This document shows, piece after piece, positions 1-7,433 of a DNA stretch of 10,742 bases. Position numbers and translations under genes: made by a program. The notes beneath the pieces are model-generated. The model saw nothing but the letters and a program-made list of their open reading frames with translations. It was not told the DNA's origin and did not search any database. The stretch's first letter is position 1; every line of letters starts with the position of its first letter. Origin of the DNA: an uncultured Pseudomonadota bacterium (GTDB lineage: Bacteria; Myxococcota_A; UBA9042; CAIXZC01); assembly GCA_937876385.1 (NCBI GenBank), contig CALFHQ010000882.1:1-10742 (forward strand). Reading direction: 5' to 3'.

Positions 1-279
1 CTGGCTCAACTGGCCGGTCAGCATCAGGTCTTCTGCATCACCCACACCGCACAACTGGCAGCCTACGCCGACCAACACATCGTCGTACGCAAGCACACTC
101 GTGACGGGCAGACCTATGCCGAAGTCACAACGCTCCTGGATCGAAAGGCGAGGGTGGAGGAGCTGGCTCGAATGCTTTCGGGAATGGAAGAGTCTCAAAC
201 AGCACTCTCTCATGCAGAAGAACTACTGGATGCGGCGGAAGATTGGAGAGGGAGAAAAGTGGACGGGCCCGAGATCTAG
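1..279 (+). CDS. recN: DNA repair protein RecN, C-terminal fragment (cut by window edge)
   Basis: Frame 1 is open from base 1 to a TAG at 277-279, giving the last 92 residues of a protein whose start lies off the left edge. RecN is an SMC-like ATPase that acts early in recombinational repair of double-strand breaks. What is visible is the end of the ATPase head: FCITHTAQLAAYADQHIVV matches the family's conserved 'THxPQ-AA-AD-H' stretch just after Walker B, followed by VEELARMLSGMEES and a helical HAEELLDAAE end, both typical of RecN C-termini. Thr-Ala replaces the commoner Leu-Pro in the THxPQ motif. Walker A, the coiled coils and Walker B are not in the window. The gene converges on the radical SAM gene, leaving 142 bases between the two stops. 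The product name is firm; whether the full gene is intact cannot be judged here. Confidence 0.9.
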   Translation: MAQLAGQHQVFCITHTAQLAAYADQHIVVRKHTRDGQTYAEVTTLLDRKARVEELARMLSGMEESQTALSHAEELLDAAEDWRGRKVDGPEI

Positions 280-421
280 CAAGGCAAGAAGGTCATTTCA
301 AAGCGGAACTGAACTTCAACTCTGGGCCCGCCGAGGGTGAGAATAGGGCAGGCCGGGGCAAACGCAAATTTTTTACACCTTTGATTCCAGTACCACTACC
401 TAAGCGACTGGATTTCCATAT

Positions 422-1792
422 TTAAATCAAACGCTTCAGTGTGAACAACCCGTTGCGAAAAAGAAGGGATTTGGCAGGCACGTCCCGGAAGATTGAGGCC
501 AGCCGTCTCGGATTCATGTAGAAGCGACGGTAGGCTCCTTTCCAGATGGCCCTGAATCGCTCGTCGGACACCGCGGTGAGGTTCACGTTGACTTGAGAGT
601 ATCCTCGAAGCTTCGGGTCGGCGTCCACTCGACCGCTCTCACTGGCCTGCTGCCAGAGGCGGGTTCCCGGCACGGGGTTGACGACATGAAAGGACGCAAT
701 GTGGAGGCTGGTGTTGCATGCCATGTCCACGGTGGCTTTTAGCTCCTCTTCGGTTTCCCCCGGAAACCCCAACATGAAGAAGCCCTGGGTGAAGATGCCC
801 AGCTCGACGGAAATCTCGGCCGCGGCCAGGAGACGATCCAACTTCATATTCTTTCCCAACATCCTCTGAAGACGCTCGCTGGCTGTCTCCGGCGCCACGC
901 CCAGGTGGTGGGTTCCGGCCCGTCTCAGCTCCGTCAATACCTCCCGGTCCAGAAGATCCCCGCGCAGCCCATTTGGGAAGGCGATGAGGAGGGGAGACCC
1001 TTTTTCCTGCATGCGGCGGGAAAAATCGAGGGTGCGATCTCGAAGAAGGTTGAAGCAGTCGTCGTGAAACTCCACCTCCTCGAACTGATACCGGTCCTTT
1101 AGATAGAGCAACTCCTCCACCAAGGCCCCAGGGCTTCGGGCTCGAAAACGCTGCCCGAAGATGTTGTGGCAAAATGAGCAACCGTAGGGACAACCTCGAG
1201 TGGTCACCATGGTCAGGGAGCGCCCCGAGGGTGCGGTGCTGGCGTGACTCATTCGAAAATACTCTTCCATGGGAACCAGATCGTAGGCCGGCATGGGGAG
1301 TGAATCGAGGTCCTCGATGGGGGGCCTGGGTTCGGTGATGACGAGCTCCCCGTCTTCCAACCAGGCCACCCCTTTGACCGCTTCGAGTGTTTCCCCCGCC
1401 GACATCACCTCAATGACCTCTCGGAAGGTCTCCTCCCCCTCTCCCAGAACGGCCAGATCCGCATCGGTCTGCAGCAAGGCCTGCTTCGCTTGGGTGGTTG
1501 GGTGGGGGCCACCAATGACAACGACAGCATCGGGACACAGCCCCCTCGACAAACGCGCAATGTCTTCGAGGAAATCGCGGTAGAGGGTAAGTCCGCGGAT
1601 TCCCACGAAGTCCGGACGAAACTCTCTGAGTCGACGTGGAAGGGAGCGGGTGCCGAGCTTGCAATCGTGAACCGCCAGTTGATGCCCCGCGTTGCGAAGC
1701 ACCGACGCAATGGAGAGGAGGCCCACGGGCTGGGCCACGAAGGGAGCATCGGGAGCCACAAGGGAGGCATCGATGAGAAAGATTTTAGCCAT
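422..1792 (-). CDS. B12-binding-domain radical SAM protein, substrate unknown
   Basis: This is a 456-residue cytosolic enzyme of the class with an N-terminal cobalamin-binding domain and a radical SAM core. Residues 1-130 form a Rossmann-like B12-binding region (KIFLIDAS start, QPVGLLSIASVLRNAGH, VVIGGPHPT near 92-99, VLGEGEETF near 115-123). The radical SAM core begins at 'TTRGCPYGCSFCHNIF', whose C201, C205 and C208 make the CxxxCxxC triad binding the [4Fe-4S] cluster. Later blocks include GVAPETASERLQRML and GFPGETEEEL, typical of the BchE/methylase-like group. Members methylate or rearrange unreactive carbon centres, but nothing here fixes the substrate. The ATG at 1792 is preferred over a TTG at 1804 because GAGGAG sits 4 bases upstream of the ATG and the TTG itself lies against that site. 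The start overlaps the ligA stop by 8 bases (ATGGCTAA), suggesting translational coupling. No dedicated biosynthetic partner is visible. Confidence 0.9.
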   Translation of the reverse strand: MAKIFLIDASLVAPDAPFVAQPVGLLSIASVLRNAGHQLAVHDCKLGTRSLPRRLREFRPDFVGIRGLTLYRDFLEDIARLSRGLCPDAVVVIGGPHPTTQAKQALLQTDADLAVLGEGEETFREVIEVMSAGETLEAVKGVAWLEDGELVITEPRPPIEDLDSLPMPAYDLVPMEEYFRMSHASTAPSGRSLTMVTTRGCPYGCSFCHNIFGQRFRARSPGALVEELLYLKDRYQFEEVEFHDDCFNLLRDRTLDFSRRMQEKGSPLLIAFPNGLRGDLLDREVLTELRRAGTHHLGVAPETASERLQRMLGKNMKLDRLLAAAEISVELGIFTQGFFMLGFPGETEEELKATVDMACNTSLHIASFHVVNPVPGTRLWQQASESGRVDADPKLRGYSQVNVNLTAVSDERFRAIWKGAYRRFYMNPRRLASIFRDVPAKSLLFRNGLFTLKRLI

Positions 1793-4469
1793 CCAACTCC
1801 TCAAGCATTTTCAGAAAGTCCGTCTCGCTGATGATGCGAATTGCGGCCCCAGAGGCGTTGTATTTCTCCGCTTTGAGCATCTTGCTACCCTTCTTGCCCG
1901 CTCCAAACAACGGTGAGCCATCGTCCCCGACGACGAGATAGTCAAGCTCCAGGGTGACCCCCGGCGGGGTCTCTCCCCCTTGCTCTTGCACTGCCTTCTG
2001 CGCCTGTTTGCGCTCCAGTGTACTCATCTTGCCGGTGAAGACAAAGGATCGTCCAACCATGGGGGAAGACTCCCCGTTGGCGGGCGGCTTGCGAACCTCC
2101 GGCATGGTCACTGTCATCTCAGCCAGAAGGGCATCAATTTCGCTCTTCTCCCGACGAAGGCCATGGACGATATTGTTGGCCGTGGTGAATTGGACGTTCT
2201 CGAAGCGTGGTTCCCCCTGCGAGTCTTCCCCCAGCAGCGCTTCTTCGTCCAGTTCGAGAATCTCCTTGAGAGAAGCGCACTTTGCTTCGAGTTGGGTGGA
2301 CATCTGGCGAGCCAGGTCGGGAACTCCCAAGGCTTGAAGGAAGGTGGCCACGGTGGTGGAACGAGCCTGCTGAACGCTTTCCACGAGCTTGGTGGCAAGA
2401 ATCGTCCCCATCCGTTCCAACTCGACGAGCTGCTCCACCTGTAAGCCAAACACATCGGCTCGCCGGGTAAGCAAGCCGGAATCGAACAGCGACTCCACGA
2501 TCTTGTGACCGAACCCGTCAACACCCAATCCTTTAAGGAAGTGTTCGATGGACCCCACGACAGCCCCCCTGCATGCCGCAGGTTCTGAGCACAAAAGGGT
2601 GTCATCGCATATCTTCATGGCGATTTCACGGCACGTTTCCCAGAACACCTCAGTCCACTGGGGTTCTCGCTGTTTGTGGTTGCGCTGGGGCCACTCAAAG
2701 GGAGCGCTGGCTTTCAGGGTCGACCACAACCCCTCTTTTTGAACGGCCTCTTCAAAGGAAGTATCGGATCCCTTCCCCGTTCGAGAGGTCACCGTGGGAA
2801 GCAACTGAAGTTGCAGAGACTCCTCTTCCATCACCGAGAGCGCCATCAACAGTGCCGACCACGACGCTGCCAGGGTGGGATCGAAGACCAGGAGCAGTTG
2901 CGTAGCTGCATCGCCGGCCCCGAGGGAGGGGAGGTCTTGAAGGAACCGCCGTCGTTTTCGGCGCTGGTCTCGCTCCTCTTCCGTTTGAAGCCGGGTGGGC
3001 CAGGTGAGGTGCTCTCGAAAGTGGGTGTCCCCGTCTCGTCTCGCCAGTCGGTTGGTGGTGTCGAGGGGGGTCTCCAGGAGGGAATCGCCACGACGACGAC
3101 TGCGTTCAGCTACCACGGCTTGCAGTTGCTCCAGATCTCCGCGCCGATGGAGTCGATACCCGGCCACAAAAGTCTGAGGTGCTGCAAGCAGAGTCTCTGC
3201 CCTGCAGGCCGGACAGATGGTCGGGACCATGACGGTCTGAGTCCCCCCCCCGAGAGAGGCTTCGAGGTTGGGGATGACTCCGCCACGGCGGGTGACTTGC
3301 ACTAAATCGCCTATTTTCAGTTCGTGTTGGTTGAAGATGCTGATGTTGTGGAGTGAACATTTGGCAACGCTGGCTCCAGAGAGGATCACCGGTTCAATGT
3401 GGGCCACAGGTGTGATGGTGCCGGTCCGTGAGACACTCCATTCCACCCCCTGGAGAGTGGAGAGGCCGGTATCGCCCTGGAACTTGTATGCGATGGCGTA
3501 TCTCGGGTGGTGCGCAGTGACCCCCAGGAGGTCGTGCACCGTGCAATCGTTGAGTTTGATCACGATGCCGTCGGTATCAAAATCCCAATTCGAACGATTC
3601 TGTCCCAGGGATTCATACAGCGATGGCACTTCTCTGGCGGGGACGAGGGTGGCTTCCACGGGGAGGAAACCCAGTTCCCGAAGTCGTTGTGCCTTCTTGT
3701 CTTCAGAGGGCACCTCTTCCCCCAACAGGTCGTAGGCGTGGAAGGTGAGATCCATGGCCTGAGCTCGGTTCCCCTCCTTCTGTTTGAGGCTTCCGGCGGT
3801 GAGATTGCGTGGATTGGAAAACTCGTCGGCGTACCGGCTTGAAAACACTGAATTGCGCATGTGGACTTCGCCCCGGACCTCCAGAGGGCCCTTGTCGATG
3901 GCCACGGGAATTCCCTGAACCAATCGGGCGTTCCAGGTGAAATCCTCCCCCACCGCCCCGTCTCCTCGGGTCGATGCCACTTCCATGCGCCCTTCGGCGT
4001 CGTATCGTATCGAGGCAGCGACGCCGTCGATTTTCGGGGTGACGGCAACGACAAACTCGTCCAAAGCAGCTTCTGCTGCATCGTTTCGTCCAGGTGCGTC
4101 GAGAATGCGGGGGTATGTCCTTTTCAACCGTTCCAACGACGAATCTGCTTCGAGGGTGGCTTTGAGGGCGAGGGCGACCATCTTCACCCAATCCAGGAAT
4201 TCGCCTGGGGTGTAACACTTGCCCAGGGAGAGCATGGGGCGTTGGTGGACGACCTTGTTGCCGAAGTCTCCCCTTCCCCCGACCTCCCCGGAACCAATGA
4301 TGGCCAGGACAGGGGAGTCCGGGGCCAGCTTCTCCAATTGCCGAACGAGGAGGTCGTACTCTTCGTCCGAGATCTCCGGAGCGTCTTGCACCCAGTACCG
4401 GTCGTTGTGATACAGGACACGCTTCTCCAGTTCCTCCACCGACAAGTCACCAAAGGGTTTGTCGCTCAT
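1785..4469 (-). CDS. ligA: NAD+-dependent DNA ligase LigA, enlarged and divergent
   Basis: This enzyme seals 5'-phosphate/3'-OH nicks using NAD+. At 894 residues it is much longer than E. coli LigA (671). Domains in order: Ia, residues 1-97 (YHNDRYWVQDAPEISDEEYD); nucleotidyltransferase, 138-335, with catalytic K146 in TPKIDG, TRGDGAVGED, EVRGEV (E201), NPRNLTAGSLK (R221), TDGIVIK (D300, K305) and AIAYKF (K329); OB fold, 340-410 (VSRTGTITPVA, GGVIPN); zinc finger C419, C422, C627, C633; HhH domain, 640-740; BRCT, 803-892 (GRSFVFTGKMSTLER). Odd points: about 190 residues are inserted between the second and third zinc cysteines, some 40 residues precede the lysine motif, T144 stands where the family has Glu, and K229 where E. 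coli has Arg208. Most known catalytic residues are kept, so activity is likely. The ATG at 4469 has GAGGG just upstream and gives a standard domain Ia N-terminus. It lies 49 bases after the GAF gene. It could be the housekeeping ligase or a second paralogue; the window cannot tell. Confidence 0.95.
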   Translation of the reverse strand: MSDKPFGDLSVEELEKRVLYHNDRYWVQDAPEISDEEYDLLVRQLEKLAPDSPVLAIIGSGEVGGRGDFGNKVVHQRPMLSLGKCYTPGEFLDWVKMVALALKATLEADSSLERLKRTYPRILDAPGRNDAAEAALDEFVVAVTPKIDGVAASIRYDAEGRMEVASTRGDGAVGEDFTWNARLVQGIPVAIDKGPLEVRGEVHMRNSVFSSRYADEFSNPRNLTAGSLKQKEGNRAQAMDLTFHAYDLLGEEVPSEDKKAQRLRELGFLPVEATLVPAREVPSLYESLGQNRSNWDFDTDGIVIKLNDCTVHDLLGVTAHHPRYAIAYKFQGDTGLSTLQGVEWSVSRTGTITPVAHIEPVILSGASVAKCSLHNISIFNQHELKIGDLVQVTRRGGVIPNLEASLGGGTQTVMVPTICPACRAETLLAAPQTFVAGYRLHRRGDLEQLQAVVAERSRRRGDSLLETPLDTTNRLARRDGDTHFREHLTWPTRLQTEEERDQRRKRRRFLQDLPSLGAGDAATQLLLVFDPTLAASWSALLMALSVMEEESLQLQLLPTVTSRTGKGSDTSFEEAVQKEGLWSTLKASAPFEWPQRNHKQREPQWTEVFWETCREIAMKICDDTLLCSEPAACRGAVVGSIEHFLKGLGVDGFGHKIVESLFDSGLLTRRADVFGLQVEQLVELERMGTILATKLVESVQQARSTTVATFLQALGVPDLARQMSTQLEAKCASLKEILELDEEALLGEDSQGEPRFENVQFTTANNIVHGLRREKSEIDALLAEMTVTMPEVRKPPANGESSPMVGRSFVFTGKMSTLERKQAQKAVQEQGGETPPGVTLELDYLVVGDDGSPLFGAGKKGSKMLKAEKYNASGAAIRIISETDFLKMLEELDG
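1797..1802 (-). promoter_or_regulatory. Shine-Dalgarno site for the radical SAM gene, inside the ligA 3' end
   Basis: GAGGAG on the minus strand, four bases before the ATG at 1792. It lies within the last codons of ligA (the Glu-Glu codons of its C-terminus). It decides the start in favour of ATG 1792 over the upstream TTG at 1804, and it fits coupled translation of the two genes. Confidence 0.65.
2592..3203 (-). other. Insert-bearing segment between the two halves of the LigA zinc finger
   Basis: This stretch codes for ligase residues 423-626, between C422 and C627. In E. coli LigA the equivalent cysteines (411 and 426) are separated by only 14 residues; here they are separated by 204. The flanks match the family well: CPAC before it, then C-x5-C followed by a canonical HhH domain start (HFLKGLGVDGFGHKIVE). 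The insert stays in frame throughout. Its first half is charged and basic (RRKRRRF near 503-509) and the middle is more hydrophobic (around 520-550, WSALLMALSVMEEE). I do not recognise a known fold. Because the surrounding frame is intact on both sides, a real in-frame insertion is more likely than a sequencing frameshift. Confidence 0.75.
3243..3251 (-). repeat. Nine-base poly-G tract within ligA
   Basis: Nine consecutive C on the + strand (nine G in the coding strand) encode three glycines at residues 407-409, just before the first zinc-finger cysteine. Gain or loss of one base would truncate the ligase. Other G runs of 7-8 occur in this window (8002-8009, 7513-7519), so this may only reflect the genome's tolerance for G runs. 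Confidence 0.6.
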
Positions 4470-4518
4470 GGATTCCCTCGCTGGTTTTGATTTCGGGGAA
4501 GCAATGGATCAGCGTTTT

Positions 4519-5610
4519 CTAGTCTTTGCGTGTAGCGACGTGTGTCTCCACCGCCCGTCCCAGGATCTTTCCGAGGGATTCCACGATATTGGAATCGAAG
4601 GTGGTCCAATCCTCCCCATCGGTTCGGTTCACCAACTCGATGGCGCCGAAGGTTCGTTCTTCGTATTGGATGGGAGCGCACAAGATAGAGCGAGTGCTGA
4701 ATCCCAGCTTCTCGTCCAGCTTTCCGTAGAAGTTGGGGTTCTTGTCCACGTTGTTCACGATGAGGCGAACACCATTTTGCACCGAGAACCCGACAATTCC
4801 CTTCCCCATGGGGACTCGAGCCCCGAGGATTTTCTTGGAGACGGGGCCTTTGGCAGCGGACACCACGAGGTCTTTCAGGGGGGAGTTCATGTCCGAGTAG
4901 AACACGGAAGCGGCTTGGGCTCCGACGTGGTTCTCGGCGATATCGAGGATAAACGCAGCGGCTTCGAGGGGGGTCTTCTCGTGGAGGTCGTCGGTGGCCA
5001 GGAAGAGGTCGGAGAGGACGTCATCAAGGGTCTGTTCGGCCACATCCACTCCGTCGTACCAATCGTCCAGATCGTCCCAGGTACTTCCCCCGGAACCTTC
5101 TGTGACCTCCACCTTTCCTACAGCTCCCATGGCTCTGTCAGCCGCCGCGCTCGCTGCCCGATCGGCCTTCTCTCTCGCTTCGGTGGCATCCTTCTCCAGC
5201 TCTTTCTGGCGGCGCACGGCTTCTTCGTCCACGGCCTTCATCTGGTGCTGAGTCTTCTCGTTGAAGTCTTGGAGGGCTGTGTTCTTCGTCGCCCATTCGT
5301 TGGCGGCTTTCTCTGCCTCAATGCGGGATTGAGTGGCCTGCTCTTCAGCCTGTTTCTCCAGCCAATCGTCCTCTTCGGTAGCGGCCACCTGACTCACGAC
5401 GAAGACCCGGCGGCTTCCGGGATCGGCCACTCGCAACGATCCGTCCGGGGCGGTCTCGCAGACGATATTTGCCAGGGCGTCTCCCTGCTCTCCGATCTGT
5501 TTGAGTCCTTCTTTAAGTGCAACCAGCCAGTTGGACGCTTCGACCTTTACGGTGAGGTCGGGCATGCCGCTATCTTTTCGAGCGGGAATGAACACGCTGA
5601 AATTCGCCAT
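4519..5610 (-). CDS. Coiled-coil GAF-domain protein
   Basis: This is a 363-residue, apparently cytosolic protein with no signal peptide or membrane segment. Three parts are visible. Residues 1-73 form a compact N-terminal block (MANFSVFIPARKD, VKVEASNWLVALKEGL, GDALANIV) that resembles the start of GAF proteins I associate with myxobacteria; its function is unknown to me. Residues 80-160 are a charged Ala/Glu/Lys-rich stretch likely to form a coiled coil. After an acidic linker (DDLDDWYDGVDVAE), residues 195-357 form a GAF domain, with MGKGIVGFSVQNG, SILCAPIQYEERTFGAIELVN and a closing helix. GAF domains bind small ligands such as cyclic nucleotides or sense redox state; no ligand can be assigned. 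No output domain (kinase, cyclase, HTH) is attached, so it probably acts on a partner. It starts 41 bases after the kinase stop, which suggests the kinase as partner or phosphorylation source. AGGGGG lies 6 bases before the ATG at 5610. Confidence 0.85.
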   Translation of the reverse strand: MANFSVFIPARKDSGMPDLTVKVEASNWLVALKEGLKQIGEQGDALANIVCETAPDGSLRVADPGSRRVFVVSQVAATEEDDWLEKQAEEQATQSRIEAEKAANEWATKNTALQDFNEKTQHQMKAVDEEAVRRQKELEKDATEAREKADRAASAAADRAMGAVGKVEVTEGSGGSTWDDLDDWYDGVDVAEQTLDDVLSDLFLATDDLHEKTPLEAAAFILDIAENHVGAQAASVFYSDMNSPLKDLVVSAAKGPVSKKILGARVPMGKGIVGFSVQNGVRLIVNNVDKNPNFYGKLDEKLGFSTRSILCAPIQYEERTFGAIELVNRTDGEDWTTFDSNIVESLGKILGRAVETHVATRKD

Positions 5611-5651
5611 GAGAACCCCCTGAGACTATCTGTTTCGAGTCAAATCGGTCC

Positions 5652-7325
5652 CTATTCTAGCGCATTGACGTGGGGAAGGCAAAGGCTAACAGCGCTGCTG
5701 GCAGGCTCAGTGGGGGTCTGAGGTGGGGCGGTAAGGAGAACATACAAGACGAAAGCGACCAGGAGGAAGCCCAAGAAGAGAAAAATCCAGGCAACCATCG
5801 GGATCTTCGTCCGCCCGGCTGCGCTGTTTCGTTCCTGACTGGCCGCATCCTCAAGAAGCTCGCTGGTTTCGTATTCGAACGTCTCGCGACTTTGAGTCGA
5901 GGCAAACAGCGAGAATGCGTCTCCCTGGGTGGCAGCAACGGCGCTGGGAAGGTCTTGTGGTGCCGCGGCGAACTTGTCGGTGGATTCAACTCTATCTGCC
6001 GACTGCCTTATGGGGGCAGGAACCTCCTCCTCGTCAAAGAGGGGAATCTCAACGCTGTCTTCCTTTTCCACTGGGGCAATCGGGCTCTCTTGGAGTTCGG
6101 AAGAAATCTCAGACGAATCTTCCCCTTCGGGCGGAATCTCTTCTTTTGTCACCGGTTGCTCTGAGCTGGGTTCGCCGTCTTGAGCTGGAGGTTCTTGCAC
6201 AGGCAACGGCGGAGGGGACTCCGGAATTTCTCCTTCGTGGGGTGCCGGAGGGATTATTTTTCGACTCTTCACCGTGTCCACCCCGGAGACTGTGTCCACG
6301 GGGGCAACTTCCAGAGGAACCAGTTCTTCGTCTACGATGGAGATTCTGTCACTTTCGGGGGTCGGCACCGGGCGGGCTCGAACGGTCGCGTTGGCCAACT
6401 CGGTGGGATGGGCGGGTCTGTCCTGGCCGCGACATTCAACCTCAAAAATCGGGGTGTCCGGCTCAAGCACGACCTTCTCCAGCAAAGCCCTGGCCTTGGC
6501 TGCATCGGAGGGACGGCGTTCGGGGCGCTTCTCCAGCATGAGTCCCAGAACGTTCTTTACTTCCACCCCCACCCGACTCAGTGGCTTCAGTTTCTCCAGT
6601 GGGGGAGGCTCATAGATGTGCTTCATCCCGAGTCCCATAGGAGTTTCCGCCTCGAAGGGGGGGAATCCTGTGAGCATCTCGAAGAACACCACTCCCAGCG
6701 AATACACGTCGGAAGCCGCGGTTACCTGCCACCCCAGAGCCTGCTCCGGAGAGATATACAACGGGGTTCCAAAGACGAAGCCGTCACGTGTCAGCGTGTC
6801 CCCCACGGTATCCTCACGGAGGAACTTGGCGATTCCGAAGTCCAGAACCTTCAGGTGGTCGTTGCCCGCTTCATCTTTCACGATGAACATGTTGTCGGGT
6901 TTCAGATCCCGGTGAACGATGCCTCGCTCGTGTGCTTCGGCGAGGGCTTCCAAGGCCTGGCACACGAAATCGACCACTTGGTAGGCGGGCATGGGGGCCT
7001 CTTCCTTGATGAGGTCGCCCAAGATTCGACCGTCGAGAAACTCCATGGCAATGACCAGATAGCCCTCGGAGGTCTTGCCGAATTCGTACACCCGGGTGCT
7101 GTGGGGATTGCGCAGGTGTGCCGAGACGGCGACCTCTTTCTCGAAGCGAATCACGCTCTCGGGGTCATCTGCTGCGCCGTCTTTCAGGACCTTGAGCGCT
7201 ACGACCCGGCCGGTTTCAACGTCGTCCGCCTTGAAGACACGCCCGGAGCCACCCTTCCCGATGAAATCCAGGATGCGGTAACGCTCGTTGATGAGCTGTC
7301 CCAAGAGTTTGCTGGTCTCTACCAA
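5652..7325 (-). CDS. Transmembrane Hanks-type Ser/Thr protein kinase
   Basis: This 557-residue kinase phosphorylates proteins on Ser/Thr. The catalytic domain (about 16-285) is complete: glycine loop GKGGSG at 23-28, VALK with K45, HRDLKPDN at 138-145 (D140, N145), DFG at 162-164, GTPLYISPEQ (E194), DVYSLG (D206) and a closing RPER/RPSDA helix. Residues 290-505 are a long Pro/Glu/Ser-rich disordered linker. A single membrane helix follows at about 509-531 (MVAWIFLFLGFLLVAFVLY), leaving only some 26 residues outside, with no PASTA or other sensor domain. The kinase domain should therefore face the cytoplasm, anchored at its C-terminus. The start is taken as TTG at 7325: AGGTG lies five bases upstream, an in-frame TAG lies a few codons further up, and no ATG or GTG intervenes. 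It sits 108 bases after the transglutaminase gene and 41 bases before the GAF gene. Family is certain; substrate is unknown. Confidence 0.95.
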   Translation of the reverse strand: MVETSKLLGQLINERYRILDFIGKGGSGRVFKADDVETGRVVALKVLKDGAADDPESVIRFEKEVAVSAHLRNPHSTRVYEFGKTSEGYLVIAMEFLDGRILGDLIKEEAPMPAYQVVDFVCQALEALAEAHERGIVHRDLKPDNMFIVKDEAGNDHLKVLDFGIAKFLREDTVGDTLTRDGFVFGTPLYISPEQALGWQVTAASDVYSLGVVFFEMLTGFPPFEAETPMGLGMKHIYEPPPLEKLKPLSRVGVEVKNVLGLMLEKRPERRPSDAAKARALLEKVVLEPDTPIFEVECRGQDRPAHPTELANATVRARPVPTPESDRISIVDEELVPLEVAPVDTVSGVDTVKSRKIIPPAPHEGEIPESPPPLPVQEPPAQDGEPSSEQPVTKEEIPPEGEDSSEISSELQESPIAPVEKEDSVEIPLFDEEEVPAPIRQSADRVESTDKFAAAPQDLPSAVAATQGDAFSLFASTQSRETFEYETSELLEDAASQERNSAAGRTKIPMVAWIFLFLGFLLVAFVLYVLLTAPPQTPTEPASSAVSLCLPHVNALE

Positions 7326-7330
7326 TCTGA

Positions 7331-7335
7331 CACCT
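7331..7335 (-). promoter_or_regulatory. Likely ribosome binding site for the kinase TTG start
   Basis: AGGTG on the minus strand, five bases before TTG at 7325. It supports the TTG as the kinase start, because no ATG or GTG in this frame is found between the TTG and the nearest upstream stop. Confidence 0.45.
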
Positions 7336-7433
7336 GTTCGTACAGCAATGCAACGCTAGTTGACCACAGCCGGTGCGGTTTGGCAAGGAATTGGCTGGAA
7401 AAAATGAGGGGCCGTATCCAGGTGTTGGATGGT

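Noticed and set aside
101..340. 79-codon + strand frame near the left edge
   Set aside because: It overlaps the recN C-terminus in another frame, and the recN frame matches the family closely.
386..412. Inverted repeat TCCAGT/ACTGGA as a terminator between recN and the radical SAM gene
   Set aside because: The stem is only 6 bp, the loop is 15 bases, and there is no proper T run on either strand. I see no convincing terminator in 280-421.
2676..3305. 209-codon + strand frame opposite the ligase insert
   Set aside because: I considered it as the real gene in the insert, but it has no clear domain, and the ligase frame is continuous through the region and canonical on both sides.
4459..5721. 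420-codon open frame on the + strand
   Set aside because: It is antisense to the GAF protein and has no recognisable motifs; the minus-strand frame has a clear GAF domain and ribosome binding site.
7326..7433. Promoter or terminator in the gap before the kinase
   Set aside because: On the minus strand there is a TTGCCA and a short T run, but no good -10 box at the right distance and no stem before the T run. The gap may still hold a promoter I cannot recognise.
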